DNA of 64,000 nucleotides from assembly GCA_021299875.1 (NCBI GenBank), contig JAJTEW010000011.1:1-64000 (forward strand), read 5' to 3'. Position numbers and translations under genes: made by a program. This document shows, in pieces, positions 45,894 through 55,402 of this stretch. The DNA is from Comamonadaceae bacterium. GTDB taxonomy: Bacteria; Pseudomonadota; Gammaproteobacteria; Burkholderiales; Burkholderiaceae_C. The notes under the pieces were generated by a model that did not search any database, was not told the DNA's origin, and was given only the letters and a program-made list of their open reading frames with translations. Position 1 is the stretch's first letter. The number at the start of each line of letters is the position of its first letter.

Positions 45894-46667
45894 ATGAGGT
45901 GGCTGCGCTATTCACACCAAGGCCAAATGGGCATGGGTCAATTGGTGGGTGAAACCATTCATGTTCATCAAGGTCTTCTTTTTAACCATCCGCAAGCCAC
46001 AGGCGAGACTTTGAGTCTGTCGGATGTTGAGATTTTGGCACCCTGCCATCCCACCAAAGTTTTGGCTCTTTGGAACAATTTCAAAACAGCTGCAGAAAAG
46101 AATGGTTGGAGTGCGCCTTCAGAACCGCTTTACTTTCTCAAATCGCTCAATTCATATTCACACCACCTTCAATCTGTGATTCGGCCCCCTCACGATGTCG
46201 GACGGGTGGTTTACGAAGCGGAGCTGGGCATCGTCATCGGTCGACGTGGACGCGATATTCCACTTGAGGAAGCTGAGAGCTATATTTTTGGCTTCACCTG
46301 TGTGAACGACGTCACAGCCATTGAGCTGCTGAGAGCAGACTCCAGCTTTGAGCAATGGAGTCGCGCTAAAAATTTTGATGGCTTTACCCCTTTCGGTCCT
46401 TGGATCGAAACCGACTTGGACTGCACCCAAGCGATCGTGACCGCCAAAGTCAACGGTCGAGAGCGCCAAAATTACCCCGTGAGTGACATGTTTTTTTCTC
46501 CCCAAGAATTGGTCGCCAAACTCTCCAGAGGCATGACTTTGGAGCCTGGCGACATCATTTCTTGCGGCACATCCATCGGGGCGATGCCTTGGCAAAATGA
46601 TGCCGTTGTCGAAGTCACCATTGAGGGCATCGGCACCCTCTCTAACACCATGAAAGCGTCAGCATGA
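45894..46667 (+). CDS. Fumarylacetoacetate hydrolase (FAH) family protein
   Basis: 257 residues of the FAH fold: metal ligands in YEAELGIVIGRRG and VNDVTAIEL, and the conserved DGFTPFGPWI, QELVAKLSRGMTLEPGDIISCGT. Members hydrolyse or decarboxylate C-C bonds in 2-oxo acids, often in aromatic degradation. The ATG at 45894 is preceded by GAGGAAG. It overlaps the next gene (ATGA), so the two act in one pathway. Confidence 0.9.
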   Translation: MRWLRYSHQGQMGMGQLVGETIHVHQGLLFNHPQATGETLSLSDVEILAPCHPTKVLALWNNFKTAAEKNGWSAPSEPLYFLKSLNSYSHHLQSVIRPPHDVGRVVYEAELGIVIGRRGRDIPLEEAESYIFGFTCVNDVTAIELLRADSSFEQWSRAKNFDGFTPFGPWIETDLDCTQAIVTAKVNGRERQNYPVSDMFFSPQELVAKLSRGMTLEPGDIISCGTSIGAMPWQNDAVVEVTIEGIGTLSNTMKASA

Positions 46668-47668
46668 GTTTGAACATTGCCATTGTGGGTGCAGGCGCCA
46701 TTGGCGGTTACCTCGGTGTGAAGCTGGCCTTGTCAGGTTGCAACGTCACCTTCATTGCGCGTGGTGAGAATCTCAAAGCCATTCAATCGAATGGCATGAC
46801 GCTCACTTTAGAAGACGGCACATCTGTGCACGCCCCTCATGTCCAAGCTTGCACCATCGATGAAGCAACTCCGCACGACTATGTGTTTTTGACCATGAAG
46901 TCGCACCAGGTCAGCCCAGTTGCGGAACAAATTGGGCGGCTGTGTCATGACCGTACAGCGGTCGTGACCCTGCAAAACGGGGTGCCCTGGTGGTACTTTT
47001 ACAACTTGGTGGGCGAGTATCAAAACCGCCAATTGAGTTCCATTGATCCAGGTGGAAGTCAATGGCAACACATCGGCCCAGAACGGGTGATTGGTGCTGT
47101 GGTGTACCCCGCTGCCGAGTTGGTTGCTCCTGGTGTGGTCAAACTGATCGAAGGCAACCGCTTTACCTTGGGTGAGCCCAGTGGCGAAAAGTCTGAACGC
47201 GTGACCGCATTGGCGCAGGCCATGATTGCCGCAGGATTCAAGACACCTGTGTCTACGGACATTCGCAGCGAGTTGTGGGTCAAGCTTTGGGGCAACCTCA
47301 CTTTCAACCCCGTGTCTGCCTTGACGCACGCCACGCTCGAAGACATTTGCAATTTTGATCTCACCCGCAATTTGGCAGCCCGCATGATGGCGGAAGCCCA
47401 AACCGTGGGAGAAAAACTGGGCGTTCAATTCAAGATCAGCATCGACAAACGGATCGCGGGTGCGCAAGCCGTTGGCGCCCATAAAACGTCCATGCTGCAA
47501 GACATTGAGCATGGCAAGGCTTTGGAGTTGGAAGCGTTGTTGGGCAGCGTGATTGAGTTGGGCAAAATCTGCAACATGCCCACGCCCACACTCGACTCGG
47601 TTTACGCCATGACGCGCTTGCTCGAGCAGAGTGTGTTGAGAAAAGGCAAAGGGCTTAGCCTCGACTGA
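46664..47668 (+). CDS. 2-Dehydropantoate 2-reductase family oxidoreductase
   Basis: 334 residues. The NADP-binding motif IAIVGAGAIGGYLG is at the N-terminus, and the catalytic region SELWVKLWGNLTFNPVSAL and the C-terminal KTSMLQDIEHGKALELEALLG match the ApbA/PanE family. Given its coupling to an FAH-family gene and its position beside a carboxylate transporter, it may reduce a different 2-oxo acid than ketopantoate. The stop overlaps tctA by 14 bases on the opposite strand. Confidence 0.88.
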   Translation: MSLNIAIVGAGAIGGYLGVKLALSGCNVTFIARGENLKAIQSNGMTLTLEDGTSVHAPHVQACTIDEATPHDYVFLTMKSHQVSPVAEQIGRLCHDRTAVVTLQNGVPWWYFYNLVGEYQNRQLSSIDPGGSQWQHIGPERVIGAVVYPAAELVAPGVVKLIEGNRFTLGEPSGEKSERVTALAQAMIAAGFKTPVSTDIRSELWVKLWGNLTFNPVSALTHATLEDICNFDLTRNLAARMMAEAQTVGEKLGVQFKISIDKRIAGAQAVGAHKTSMLQDIEHGKALELEALLGSVIELGKICNMPTPTLDSVYAMTRLLEQSVLRKGKGLSLD

Positions 47669-49145
47669 ACTTTTTCAAAAAGCCGAGGGCTGGCCACATC
47701 AGCATGATGAGTGCCAAGACTGTGATGGAGCCCGCCAAGGGCGTGCTCACAAAGATTTCCAGACTTCCTTTGGAAATGAGCATGGACTGTCTAAAACTGG
47801 TTTCAGCCATGTCGCCGAGCACCAAAGCCAACACCAAGGGCGCCAGAGGGTATTTGAGCTTTTTAAAGGCATAGCCCATCAAGCCAAAGACCAACATCAA
47901 AACAACATCGAGCATGCTGTTGTGGACCGTGTAAGCACCCACGGCACAGATCACCACAATGACTGGCGCAATGATCGAGAATGGAATTCTCAAAATGGCC
48001 GCCCACCAGGGCACCGTGGTCAACACCACAATCAAGCCCACAATGTTGCCCAAGTACATGGAGGCAATCAGACCCCAAACAAAATCTTTTTGCTCGGTGA
48101 ACAGCAAGGGGCCGGGTTGCAGCCCCCAGATCAAAAGCCCGCCCAACAAAACGGCCGCTGTGGGAGAGCCAGGGATTCCGAGCGTGAGCATGGGCAACAA
48201 AGCGCTGGTGCCCGCAGCATGGGCGGCAGTTTCGGGCGCAATCACACCCTCAATGGCCCCCTTGCCAAAGTTTTCAGGATGCTTCGAAATTCGTTTGGCC
48301 GTGCCGTAACTCATGAACGAAGCAGGTGTTGCGCCCCCGGGTGTCACACCCATCCAGCACCCGATCAAACAAGCGCGCAAGGAAGTGGCCCAGTACTTGG
48401 GCAGTTCCTTCCAAGTGTCGAGAACATCTCTGAGGGTGATGCGACCCTTTTGTCCTTTGAAGGCAAGACCCTCTTCCATGGTGAGCAAAATTTCCCCGAT
48501 ACCAAAGAGGCCAATGACCGCGATCAAAAAGTCAAAGCCTTTGAGCAAACTTTCTTGGCCATAAGTCATGCGCAATGTGCCGGTCACGCTGTCCAAGCCC
48601 ACAGCGGCCAGAGCAAAACCCAACATCATGGCCAACATGGTTTTGACAGGCGGCTCTTTGCTCATGCCAATGAAGCTTGCAAAAGTAAGCAACTGAACCG
48701 CAAAGAATTCAGGCGGTCCAAAGTTAAGCGCAAACTTGGCCACCAAGGGCGCCAAAAATGTCACCATGAGAACAGCCACCAAGGCCCCTACAAATGACGA
48801 CGTGAAGGCAGCGGTTAGAGCCTGAGCAGCCTTGCCCTTTTGCGCCATGGGGTAGCCATCAAAGGTGGTGGCCACCGACCAAGGCTCTCCGGGGATATTG
48901 AAGAGAATGGAAGTAATGGCGCCTCCAAACAATGCTCCCCAGTAAATGCAAGAGAGCATGATGATGGCAGACGTCGGAGACATGCCAAAGGTCAGAGGCA
49001 GCAAAATGGCCACGCCATTGGCGCCGCCCAAACCCGGCAATACACCAATCAACACGCCCAAAAAAATACCAATCAGCATGAAGCCAATGTTGGGCAGTGT
49101 CAGCGCGACGGCAAAACCCTGAAGCAGGTTATTGAGTTCATCCAT
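47655..49145 (-). CDS. tctA: Tripartite tricarboxylate transporter, large membrane subunit
   Basis: 496 residues, about 11-12 hydrophobic helices. TctA motifs include GVLIGVLPGLGGANGVAILLPL, GGAITSILFNIPGEPWSVAT and AAHAAGTSALLPMLTLGIPGSPTAAVLLGG. TTT systems use ion gradients with a periplasmic binding protein to import di- or tricarboxylates. It follows tctB by 2 bases; the ATG is at 49145. Confidence 0.95.
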   Translation of the reverse strand: MDELNNLLQGFAVALTLPNIGFMLIGIFLGVLIGVLPGLGGANGVAILLPLTFGMSPTSAIIMLSCIYWGALFGGAITSILFNIPGEPWSVATTFDGYPMAQKGKAAQALTAAFTSSFVGALVAVLMVTFLAPLVAKFALNFGPPEFFAVQLLTFASFIGMSKEPPVKTMLAMMLGFALAAVGLDSVTGTLRMTYGQESLLKGFDFLIAVIGLFGIGEILLTMEEGLAFKGQKGRITLRDVLDTWKELPKYWATSLRACLIGCWMGVTPGGATPASFMSYGTAKRISKHPENFGKGAIEGVIAPETAAHAAGTSALLPMLTLGIPGSPTAAVLLGGLLIWGLQPGPLLFTEQKDFVWGLIASMYLGNIVGLIVVLTTVPWWAAILRIPFSIIAPVIVVICAVGAYTVHNSMLDVVLMLVFGLMGYAFKKLKYPLAPLVLALVLGDMAETSFRQSMLISKGSLEIFVSTPLAGSITVLALIMLMWPALGFLKKFSRG

Positions 49146-49147
49146 GA

Positions 49148-49645
49148 TCAATAGCCCAACCAAGTTTCGATGAAGCCTTTTGGCAACGGCAAATTGAACC
49201 AGACTTCAAACAAGGCAAACAATGCAGCGCTGATGCCCAAGCCGACTGCTATTGATTTGTAGTAACTGTATTTGCCCTGCCAGACCATAAAGGCTGCAAC
49301 GAAAGCCAGCGAGGCCAAATAAATTCCCAACACAAAGATGGCGGCCGTGAAAACCGCAGACGGGACGAGCATCAGCAGCATCAAATTGAACTCATGCTTT
49401 TCGGCAAATACTTCTTGGCCATCGTCTTGCTTCCAAGTCAGCAAGGTTTGCAACACAACCCAAGCGGCGCCGGCCAACAACAGGCACCCAATGTAAAAAG
49501 GAAAATAACCCGGCTCTGGGCCGTCACTGCCCCATGCTTTTCCAACCCGAATGCTGTCAGTGATGACCAACAAGCTCACGCCCACAAAGCATGCAGCAAC
49601 CAGCAACTCCATCCACCGCATTTGCAGGTGTGTGCGTGTTTTCAT
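49148..49645 (-). CDS. tctB: Tripartite tricarboxylate transporter, small membrane subunit
   Basis: 165 residues with four hydrophobic helices, near 10-30, 45-65, 85-115 and 130-150; GPEPGYFPFYIGCLLL is the family hallmark. It sits between the binding-protein gene tctC and tctA in the usual CBA order. Confidence 0.9.
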   Translation of the reverse strand: MKTRTHLQMRWMELLVAACFVGVSLLVITDSIRVGKAWGSDGPEPGYFPFYIGCLLLAGAAWVVLQTLLTWKQDDGQEVFAEKHEFNLMLLMLVPSAVFTAAIFVLGIYLASLAFVAAFMVWQGKYSYYKSIAVGLGISAALFALFEVWFNLPLPKGFIETWLGY

Positions 49646-49665
49646 GACAAGGTCCTTCAGGGTTT

Positions 49666-50676
49666 TTATTTGGCCAGGAAGCCCGCCTCACGCATGAGGC
49701 GGTAATGTTCCACCTCTGCTTTGAGCAACCAATCTTGAAACTCTTGCCCCTTCATGAAGGTGTCTTTGAATGCGCCGGTCTCCATGAATTCTTTCCACTC
49801 AGGGAGTTGGCGCACTTTTTGTAAAACTTCGGTGAAATAAGCCACTTGTGCGGGCGTGGCCTTGGGCGGCATAAAAATGCCCCGCAACATCAAATACTCG
49901 ACATCAAGTCCTTGCGATTTGCATGTGGGAATGTCTTTCCAAGACTGTGTGGTGGTGATTTTTTTGGGATAGGGCATGACCTGAGAATCAAAAACACACA
50001 GTGCTCTCAAAGTGCCCCCCTTCCAATGGGCCACCGCTTCAATGGGGTTGTTCACCGTGGTGTCCACGTGCTTACCCACCAATTGCACCGCGACATCACC
50101 ACCGCCTTTGAAGGGGATATAGATCATTTTCTTGTCTGTGGCTTTTTCAATGGCCACAGTGATGATCTGATCTTCCTGTTTAGAGCCGGTTCCTCCCATT
50201 TTGAATTTTCCGGATTCAGCTTGCTTGATGGCCTTGGAGAGGTCGCCCACCGTTTTGTAAGGGGCCTCGGCATTGACCCAAAGCACGAACTCATCCAATG
50301 CCAGCATGGCCACAGGTGTCAAGTCCTTCCAATTGAAAGGCACACCGGTTGCCAAAGGTGTGGTGAATAAATTGGACAGCGTGATGATGATTTTGTGACC
50401 ATCTGGTCGAGCCCCTTTGGCATCTAAAAATCCTTCTGCCCCTGCACCCCCCGATTTGTTGACCACCACCAAAGGTTGGGCCATGAGTTTGTGCTTGGTG
50501 ATGACACCTTGAAGGAAGCGTGCCATTTGGTCAGCACCTCCACCTGTGCCAGCGGGCACGATGAATTCAACACTTTTGGTGGGCTCCCATTTCGCCTGTG
50601 CAAATGCACTGAAACAGAAGAAGCTGCCCACCACCAAAGCAGCAGTTTTAAGGAAGATCGACAGATCAGTTTTCAA
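49666..50676 (-). CDS. tctC: Tripartite tricarboxylate transporter, periplasmic binding protein (Bug family)
   Basis: 336 residues. The signal peptide ends near FSAFAQA, and the Bug fold follows (VEFIVPAGTGGGADQMARFL, GMGGTGSKQED-like region, FKGGGDVAVQLVGKHVD). The start is a TTG at 50676 with AAGGAG upstream. It binds a carboxylate; the substrate is not predictable. First gene of the minus-strand tct operon, divergent from the acyl-CoA ligase gene. Confidence 0.92.
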   Translation of the reverse strand: MKTDLSIFLKTAALVVGSFFCFSAFAQAKWEPTKSVEFIVPAGTGGGADQMARFLQGVITKHKLMAQPLVVVNKSGGAGAEGFLDAKGARPDGHKIIITLSNLFTTPLATGVPFNWKDLTPVAMLALDEFVLWVNAEAPYKTVGDLSKAIKQAESGKFKMGGTGSKQEDQIITVAIEKATDKKMIYIPFKGGGDVAVQLVGKHVDTTVNNPIEAVAHWKGGTLRALCVFDSQVMPYPKKITTTQSWKDIPTCKSQGLDVEYLMLRGIFMPPKATPAQVAYFTEVLQKVRQLPEWKEFMETGAFKDTFMKGQEFQDWLLKAEVEHYRLMREAGFLAK

Positions 50677-50781
50677 AATATACTCCTTGGTAAGTTATTT
50701 AACTGTGAAGTATCCTAATAGAATGCTTGGCATCTTGTCGAGTTAAAAATACCCCTGATCCACATTTTTTATCGTTCACCC

Positions 50782-52299
50782 ATGAAAACCCTAATAGATC
50801 TTTTGGCTTTTGGTCACGACCAGTCTGTTTGCTTATCGGCCGCCAACAGCGCGCCCATGAGCTATTCAGAATTAAGGAAACTGAACAATTATGTTCAAAA
50901 AGAATTCAATCAAGTTGGCATTGGCAGGAACGACCGAGTGGCGCTTGTTTTGCCCAACAGCGCAGAAATGGCGGCCAGTTTTGTGTCCGTGGCCTGCTGC
51001 TGTACGTCTGCGCCCCTCAACCCCAGCTACCGTGCCGATGAATTCGAGTTTTACCTGAATGACTTGAACGCCAAAGCCTTGGTCGTTGAAAAAGGTTCCA
51101 ACAGTCCTGCCGTGGCCGTCGCCGCCAAAATGGGCATCGCGCTCATTGAACTCGAATCCACACCCACCCTGGGCGCTGGCACTTTCACACTGAACATGAA
51201 TGGCCTATCGCCAAAGGCAGCGCAGCATCCTGGACAAGCGCAGGCTGACGACGTGGCCTTGGTGCTTCACACATCGGGCACCACCTCGCGCCCCAAAATT
51301 GTTCCATTGACACACCGCAACGTCACTGCATCAGCGCAAAACATTGCCACCAGCACGCGCTTCACCCGTTCTGATCGCGGCTTGAATGTCATGCCCCTCT
51401 TCCACATTCACGGCCTGATTGCCGGCATCTTGGCACCGCTGTCTCAAGGCGGGGAAGTCTTTTGCACCAGTGGCTTCAATGCCTTGAAGTTCTTCAGCCA
51501 AATGGACGAAGTCAAACCCACTTGGTACACCGCAGTGCCCACCATGCACCAGGCCATTTTGTCAAGATCGGCCAACAACAAAGAGGTCATCGCCAGGGTG
51601 CCACTTCGATTCATTCGTTCATCATCCTCTTCCTTACCGCCGCAGGTTTTGGCAGAGCTCGAAGCCACCTTCAAGGCCCCTGTGATCGAAGCTTATGGCA
51701 TGACCGAAGCGGCCCACCAAATGGCTTGCAATCCGCTGCCCCCTGGCCAAAGAAAACCGGGCACGGTCGGCTTGGCCGCAGGCCCTGAGATTGCCATCAT
51801 GAGTGCAGAGGGTGATTTATTGCCCGTCGGGAGCACTGGCGAAATTGTGATCCGCGGCAGCAACGTCACGCCTGGCTATGAGAACAACGACAAAGCCAAC
51901 GCGGAAGCCTTCACCCATGGATGGTTCAGAACGGGTGACCAAGGCGTCTTGGATGCTCAGGGCTATGTCAGCATCACAGGCAGACTCAAAGAAATCATCA
52001 ACCGCGGTGGAGAAAAAATCAGCCCGCGTGAAGTCGATGAGGTCTTGATGGACCATCCTGCTGTGGCCCAAGTCGTTTGTTTTGGCATTCCGCACGAAAA
52101 ACTGGGCGAGGAAGTGGGCGCTGCCGTGGTCCTGCGCGAGGGCATGACGGCCACTGAAAAAGAACTTCGCGAATATACGGCCACGCGTTTGGCCGATTTC
52201 AAAGTGCCGCGCAAAGTTTTATTGATGGACGAAATTCCCAAAGGGGCTACCGGCAAATTGCAACGCATTGGCATGGCACAAAAGCTTGGATTGGTCTAA
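50782..52299 (+). CDS. Acyl-CoA synthetase, oxalate-CoA-ligase-like (AAE3/Pcs60 type)
   Basis: 505 residues of the AMP-forming ANL superfamily. P-loop HTSGTTSRPKIVPLTHRN, then VMPLFHIHGLIAGILAPLSQ, YGMTEAAHQMACNPLP, GWFRTGDQG and the C-terminal Lys in PKGATGKLQRI. The TTSRPKIVPLTH and PLFHIHGL segments resemble oxalyl-CoA synthetases of plants and yeast more than long-chain acyl-CoA ligases. It would activate a short dicarboxylate or similar acid. Its divergent neighbour is the tct importer. Confidence 0.85.
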   Translation: MKTLIDLLAFGHDQSVCLSAANSAPMSYSELRKLNNYVQKEFNQVGIGRNDRVALVLPNSAEMAASFVSVACCCTSAPLNPSYRADEFEFYLNDLNAKALVVEKGSNSPAVAVAAKMGIALIELESTPTLGAGTFTLNMNGLSPKAAQHPGQAQADDVALVLHTSGTTSRPKIVPLTHRNVTASAQNIATSTRFTRSDRGLNVMPLFHIHGLIAGILAPLSQGGEVFCTSGFNALKFFSQMDEVKPTWYTAVPTMHQAILSRSANNKEVIARVPLRFIRSSSSSLPPQVLAELEATFKAPVIEAYGMTEAAHQMACNPLPPGQRKPGTVGLAAGPEIAIMSAEGDLLPVGSTGEIVIRGSNVTPGYENNDKANAEAFTHGWFRTGDQGVLDAQGYVSITGRLKEIINRGGEKISPREVDEVLMDHPAVAQVVCFGIPHEKLGEEVGAAVVLREGMTATEKELREYTATRLADFKVPRKVLLMDEIPKGATGKLQRIGMAQKLGLV

Positions 52300-52304
52300 G
52301 CCCC

Positions 52305-53117
52305 ATGGAAGCTCAAATTTTTTTGGAGCTGGCCCTGACAGGCACGGTTGTTGGATTCATGGCTGGCTTATTGGGTTTGGGCGGTGGCTTGATGATGGTT
52401 CCCGTGTTGAGTTTTTTACTCGGCAACATGGGGGTCTCTGACGATCTGTCCATCAAAATGGCCATTGTGACGTCCATGTCGACCATTTTGTTCACATCGG
52501 TTTCAAGTGTGAGGACCCACCAAAAGTTGGGTGCTGTGCGATGGGACTTGGTCAAAGGTTTAGCGCCTGGCATTGTGCTGGGAAGTGCCATGGCCAGCCT
52601 CTGGATTTTTGTGGCCGTGAAAGGCGCCACATTGGCCATTTTGTTTGGCCTGTTTGTTTCTTTTTCTGCCTTTCAGATGTTCTTAGATAAAAAACCCAAG
52701 CCATCGCGTCAAATGCCGGGTTTCGCCGGTCAATTGGGCATGGGGGGGCTGATCGGGCTGCTGTCTGGCTTGGTCGGTGCTGGGGGGGCATTCGTGAGTG
52801 TGCCTTTGATGACCTGGTGCAACGTGGCCATACACAACGCCATTGGTACCAGCGCTGCATTGGGATTTCCCATTGCTCTGGCGAATGTCACCGGCTTTGT
52901 CATCAGCGGTATGAAACTGGAGAACCTTCCAGCCTGGTCACTTGGCTATATTTGGTTACCTGGCATGGCGGTCATTGCCTGTTTCAGCGTTTTGACGGCA
53001 CCTTTTGGTGCCAGAGCGGCTCATCGGCTACCTGTGAAAAAGCTGAAAAGGGTTTTTTCTTTCTTCTTGGTGTTTCTTGCGGTCTACATGTTCAACAAAG
53101 GCATCAGTTCGGCTTGA
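52305..53117 (+). CDS. TauE/SafE family membrane permease
   Basis: 270 residues with about eight helices in two repeats, each with the family Gly-rich motif (GLLGLGGGLMMVP and GLVGAGGAFVSVP). Members export or import sulfite, sulfoacetate or other small organosulfur or carboxylate anions. It begins 5 bases after the acyl-CoA ligase gene and is probably co-transcribed, which suggests a link to the same acid. Confidence 0.88.
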   Translation: MEAQIFLELALTGTVVGFMAGLLGLGGGLMMVPVLSFLLGNMGVSDDLSIKMAIVTSMSTILFTSVSSVRTHQKLGAVRWDLVKGLAPGIVLGSAMASLWIFVAVKGATLAILFGLFVSFSAFQMFLDKKPKPSRQMPGFAGQLGMGGLIGLLSGLVGAGGAFVSVPLMTWCNVAIHNAIGTSAALGFPIALANVTGFVISGMKLENLPAWSLGYIWLPGMAVIACFSVLTAPFGARAAHRLPVKKLKRVFSFFLVFLAVYMFNKGISSA

Positions 53118-53141
53118 CGGCATGGGTTCACATTCGTTTTT

Positions 53142-53738
53142 TTAACTGACGCACCAAGGGGCTTGGTCATGGACCAGCCCCATCCACAAGGCCCAAGCCG
53201 ACACGGATGCCAGAGCCAAACCCGCTGCGCGCATGCCCCAAGACCCGTCGCCCAGCGTTTGCATGCGCAAAAACAACCAAGGTCCGGCCCACAGGCTGAT
53301 GCTGCTGCGCAAGCCGCACGGCATGAAGGCCCACAACCCACCCACCATCCAGGGGGCTGCACGCCCCCACCGGGCATTGAAGGCCCGCACACGCGCCCAC
53401 AAACGGCGCGCTGCGGCATCCACCCACACCGGTTGACGGGCCTGCAGCATGAGCAAAATCCCCAGCACCAAGGTCGTCAGGTGCAGCAAGGTCCAGACCG
53501 GACGAATGGCGACCGATTGCGTGGTCAACCACCCCAAGCCTTGAACGGTGGCGCCAGCCAGGGCGCCCAAGAGCGCATAGCCACCCAAACGCCCCACCTG
53601 AAAAGCCAGCAAAGCCCGCGCCCGCTGTTCGCCCGCCGCTTGACCTAGGCCAGCACAAGCCGCGCCGCACATGGCCACACAATGCGGCCCACCCAGCACA
53701 CCCATCAACAAGGCGGTGATGGCCAATGAGCTTTGCAT
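53142..53738 (-). CDS. TauE/DsbD_2-family membrane protein of the cbb3 locus
   Basis: 198 residues with six or so helices; starts MQSSLAITALLMGVLGGPHCVAMCGAAC-like region, with Cys in the GGPHCVAMCG motif. This PF13386-type protein is common beside cbb3 oxidase genes, and copper handling has been proposed. The ATG is at 53738. It follows hemN on the same strand. Confidence 0.85.
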   Translation of the reverse strand: MQSSLAITALLMGVLGGPHCVAMCGAACAGLGQAAGEQRARALLAFQVGRLGGYALLGALAGATVQGLGWLTTQSVAIRPVWTLLHLTTLVLGILLMLQARQPVWVDAAARRLWARVRAFNARWGRAAPWMVGGLWAFMPCGLRSSISLWAGPWLFLRMQTLGDGSWGMRAAGLALASVSAWALWMGLVHDQAPWCVS

Positions 53739-53812
53739 GGTGAATTCATGGGTTGATGGCTTAGAAGAGGTTCGGCGATGTTTGCATTGTCCAAACAACC
53801 AGGCCTTGGTGC

Positions 53813-55195
53813 TCAAATGATTTTGGAAAATCGTTGGCGGTTGCGATCGGCTTGAACGTAGCGGTCAAACAGCATGGCCACACCCCGCACAAAGAACCAG
53901 CCGGTTGGCGTGACCTGAATGCCCGCCTCGCTCAGTTGAACCAAGCCTTGGACCTGCAGATCTTCGAGTTGGGACAACTCTTTGGCAAACAGCGTTTTGA
54001 AGTCGACCATCCACGCCAAATGGATGGATTCAAACTGGACATGTCCCTGACACATCAAGGCCATGATGACCGAGCGGCGAATCAGGTCGTCGCGTGACAG
54101 CGCCAAACCCCTGACCACAGGAAATTGGCCTTGGTCCAGCGCATCGACATACTCTTCCATGGTCTTGGCATTTTGACTGTAAGTGGCGCCGACACGGCCA
54201 ATGGAGGACACACCCAAAGCGATCAAATCGCTATCGGCTTGCGTGCTGTAGCCCTGAAAATTGCGGTGCAAACGACCCTGCCTTTTGGCCACCGCCAGTG
54301 CATCATCGGGCAAAGCGAAGTGGTCCATGCCGATATAGACATAGCCCGCCTCGGTCAGGGCATCGAGCGAGCGCGACAACATGGCCACCTTGGCGCTGCC
54401 AACCGGCAAGTCCTCCGCGTGGATGCGTCGTTGCGGCTTGAAACGGTGCGGCAAATGCGCGTAGGCGTAGAGTGCGATTCGGTCAGGCCTGAGTCTCTTG
54501 ATCTGAGACAAAGTGCGGTCAAAAGAGTCGGGCGTTTGCATGGGCAAACCGTAAATCAGGTCCACATTGACCGATTCAAAACCCAATCGGCGAGAGGCTT
54601 CAACCAGCTGAAAGACTTGCTCGGCGGGCTGAATTCGATGCACGGCTTTTTGCACGGCAGGATCAAAGTCCTGAACGCCAAAACTCAGGCGGTTAAAGCC
54701 CAATTCGGCCAGAACAGCCAAACGGCTCTCATCCACGGTACGTGGGTCAACTTCAACCGAGTATTCACCGCCAGGGACAAAGGAAAAGTACGACCGCAAC
54801 ATGGCCATGAGTTGGCGCAGTTCTTCGTCACTCATGAAGGTGGGCGTGCCTCCACCCAAGTGCAATTGGCTCACCGGCTGGCCACGCCCCAGATGTTGGC
54901 TGTGCAGGATCACCTCTTTCGTGAGGTATCGCAGATACGTGGCTGCCCGGTCTTTGTGTTGGGTGATGATTTTGTTGCAAGCACAGTAGTAACAGAGCGA
55001 TTCACAAAACGGAATGTGAACGTACAAGGACAAGGGCGACAGCTGCCCCACACGGCCGGACTGGCGTTGCTGTAAAACCTGGATGTAATCGGCCTCGCCA
55101 AATGCCTCTACAAATCGGTCCGCAGTGGGGTAAGAGGTGTACCGCGGGCCTGATACATCAAAGCGTGTCAACAATTCAGGCGTGATGACGGACAT
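53813..55195 (-). CDS. hemN: Oxygen-independent coproporphyrinogen III oxidase
   Basis: 460 residues. Radical-SAM enzyme that makes protoporphyrinogen without oxygen. The 4Fe-4S cluster motif CESLCYYCAC is in YVHIPFCESLCYYCACNK, then GGGTPTF, and GVQDFDPAVQKAVHRIQ. The start at ATG 55195 gives MSVITPELLTRFD. An FNR box lies 70 bases upstream. It supplies haem for the low-oxygen oxidase genes nearby. Confidence 0.95.
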   Translation of the reverse strand: MSVITPELLTRFDVSGPRYTSYPTADRFVEAFGEADYIQVLQQRQSGRVGQLSPLSLYVHIPFCESLCYYCACNKIITQHKDRAATYLRYLTKEVILHSQHLGRGQPVSQLHLGGGTPTFMSDEELRQLMAMLRSYFSFVPGGEYSVEVDPRTVDESRLAVLAELGFNRLSFGVQDFDPAVQKAVHRIQPAEQVFQLVEASRRLGFESVNVDLIYGLPMQTPDSFDRTLSQIKRLRPDRIALYAYAHLPHRFKPQRRIHAEDLPVGSAKVAMLSRSLDALTEAGYVYIGMDHFALPDDALAVAKRQGRLHRNFQGYSTQADSDLIALGVSSIGRVGATYSQNAKTMEEYVDALDQGQFPVVRGLALSRDDLIRRSVIMALMCQGHVQFESIHLAWMVDFKTLFAKELSQLEDLQVQGLVQLSEAGIQVTPTGWFFVRGVAMLFDRYVQADRNRQRFSKII

Positions 55196-55264
55196 CTGTC
55201 TGCCCCTTGGTAAAACGTGTGCCAAACAATGTCGCGACTTTGCCTTTCAGGCCAACCCCATGTA

Positions 55265-55278
55265 TTGACCCAAATCAA
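55265..55278. promoter_or_regulatory. FNR box between hemN and fnr
   Basis: TTGAC-CCAA-ATCAA, one mismatch from the consensus TTGAT-N4-ATCAA. It lies 70 bases from hemN and 125 bases from fnr. It may activate hemN and autoregulate fnr. Confidence 0.8.
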
Positions 55279-55402
55279 ACAAGCTACCGGTTTTAAATGA
55301 TTTCCGGTCCATATCGGGTACTGACTGAACATGCGTCAATTTTTGGCCTTAAGCTCGAGACTTGATCCAGAGCAAATTCATTTTTTTACATGGGATAAAA
55401 CC

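Noticed and set aside
45743..45952. Plus-strand frame of 69 codons
   Set aside because: It lies mostly inside the 6S RNA and has no similarity to a protein family.
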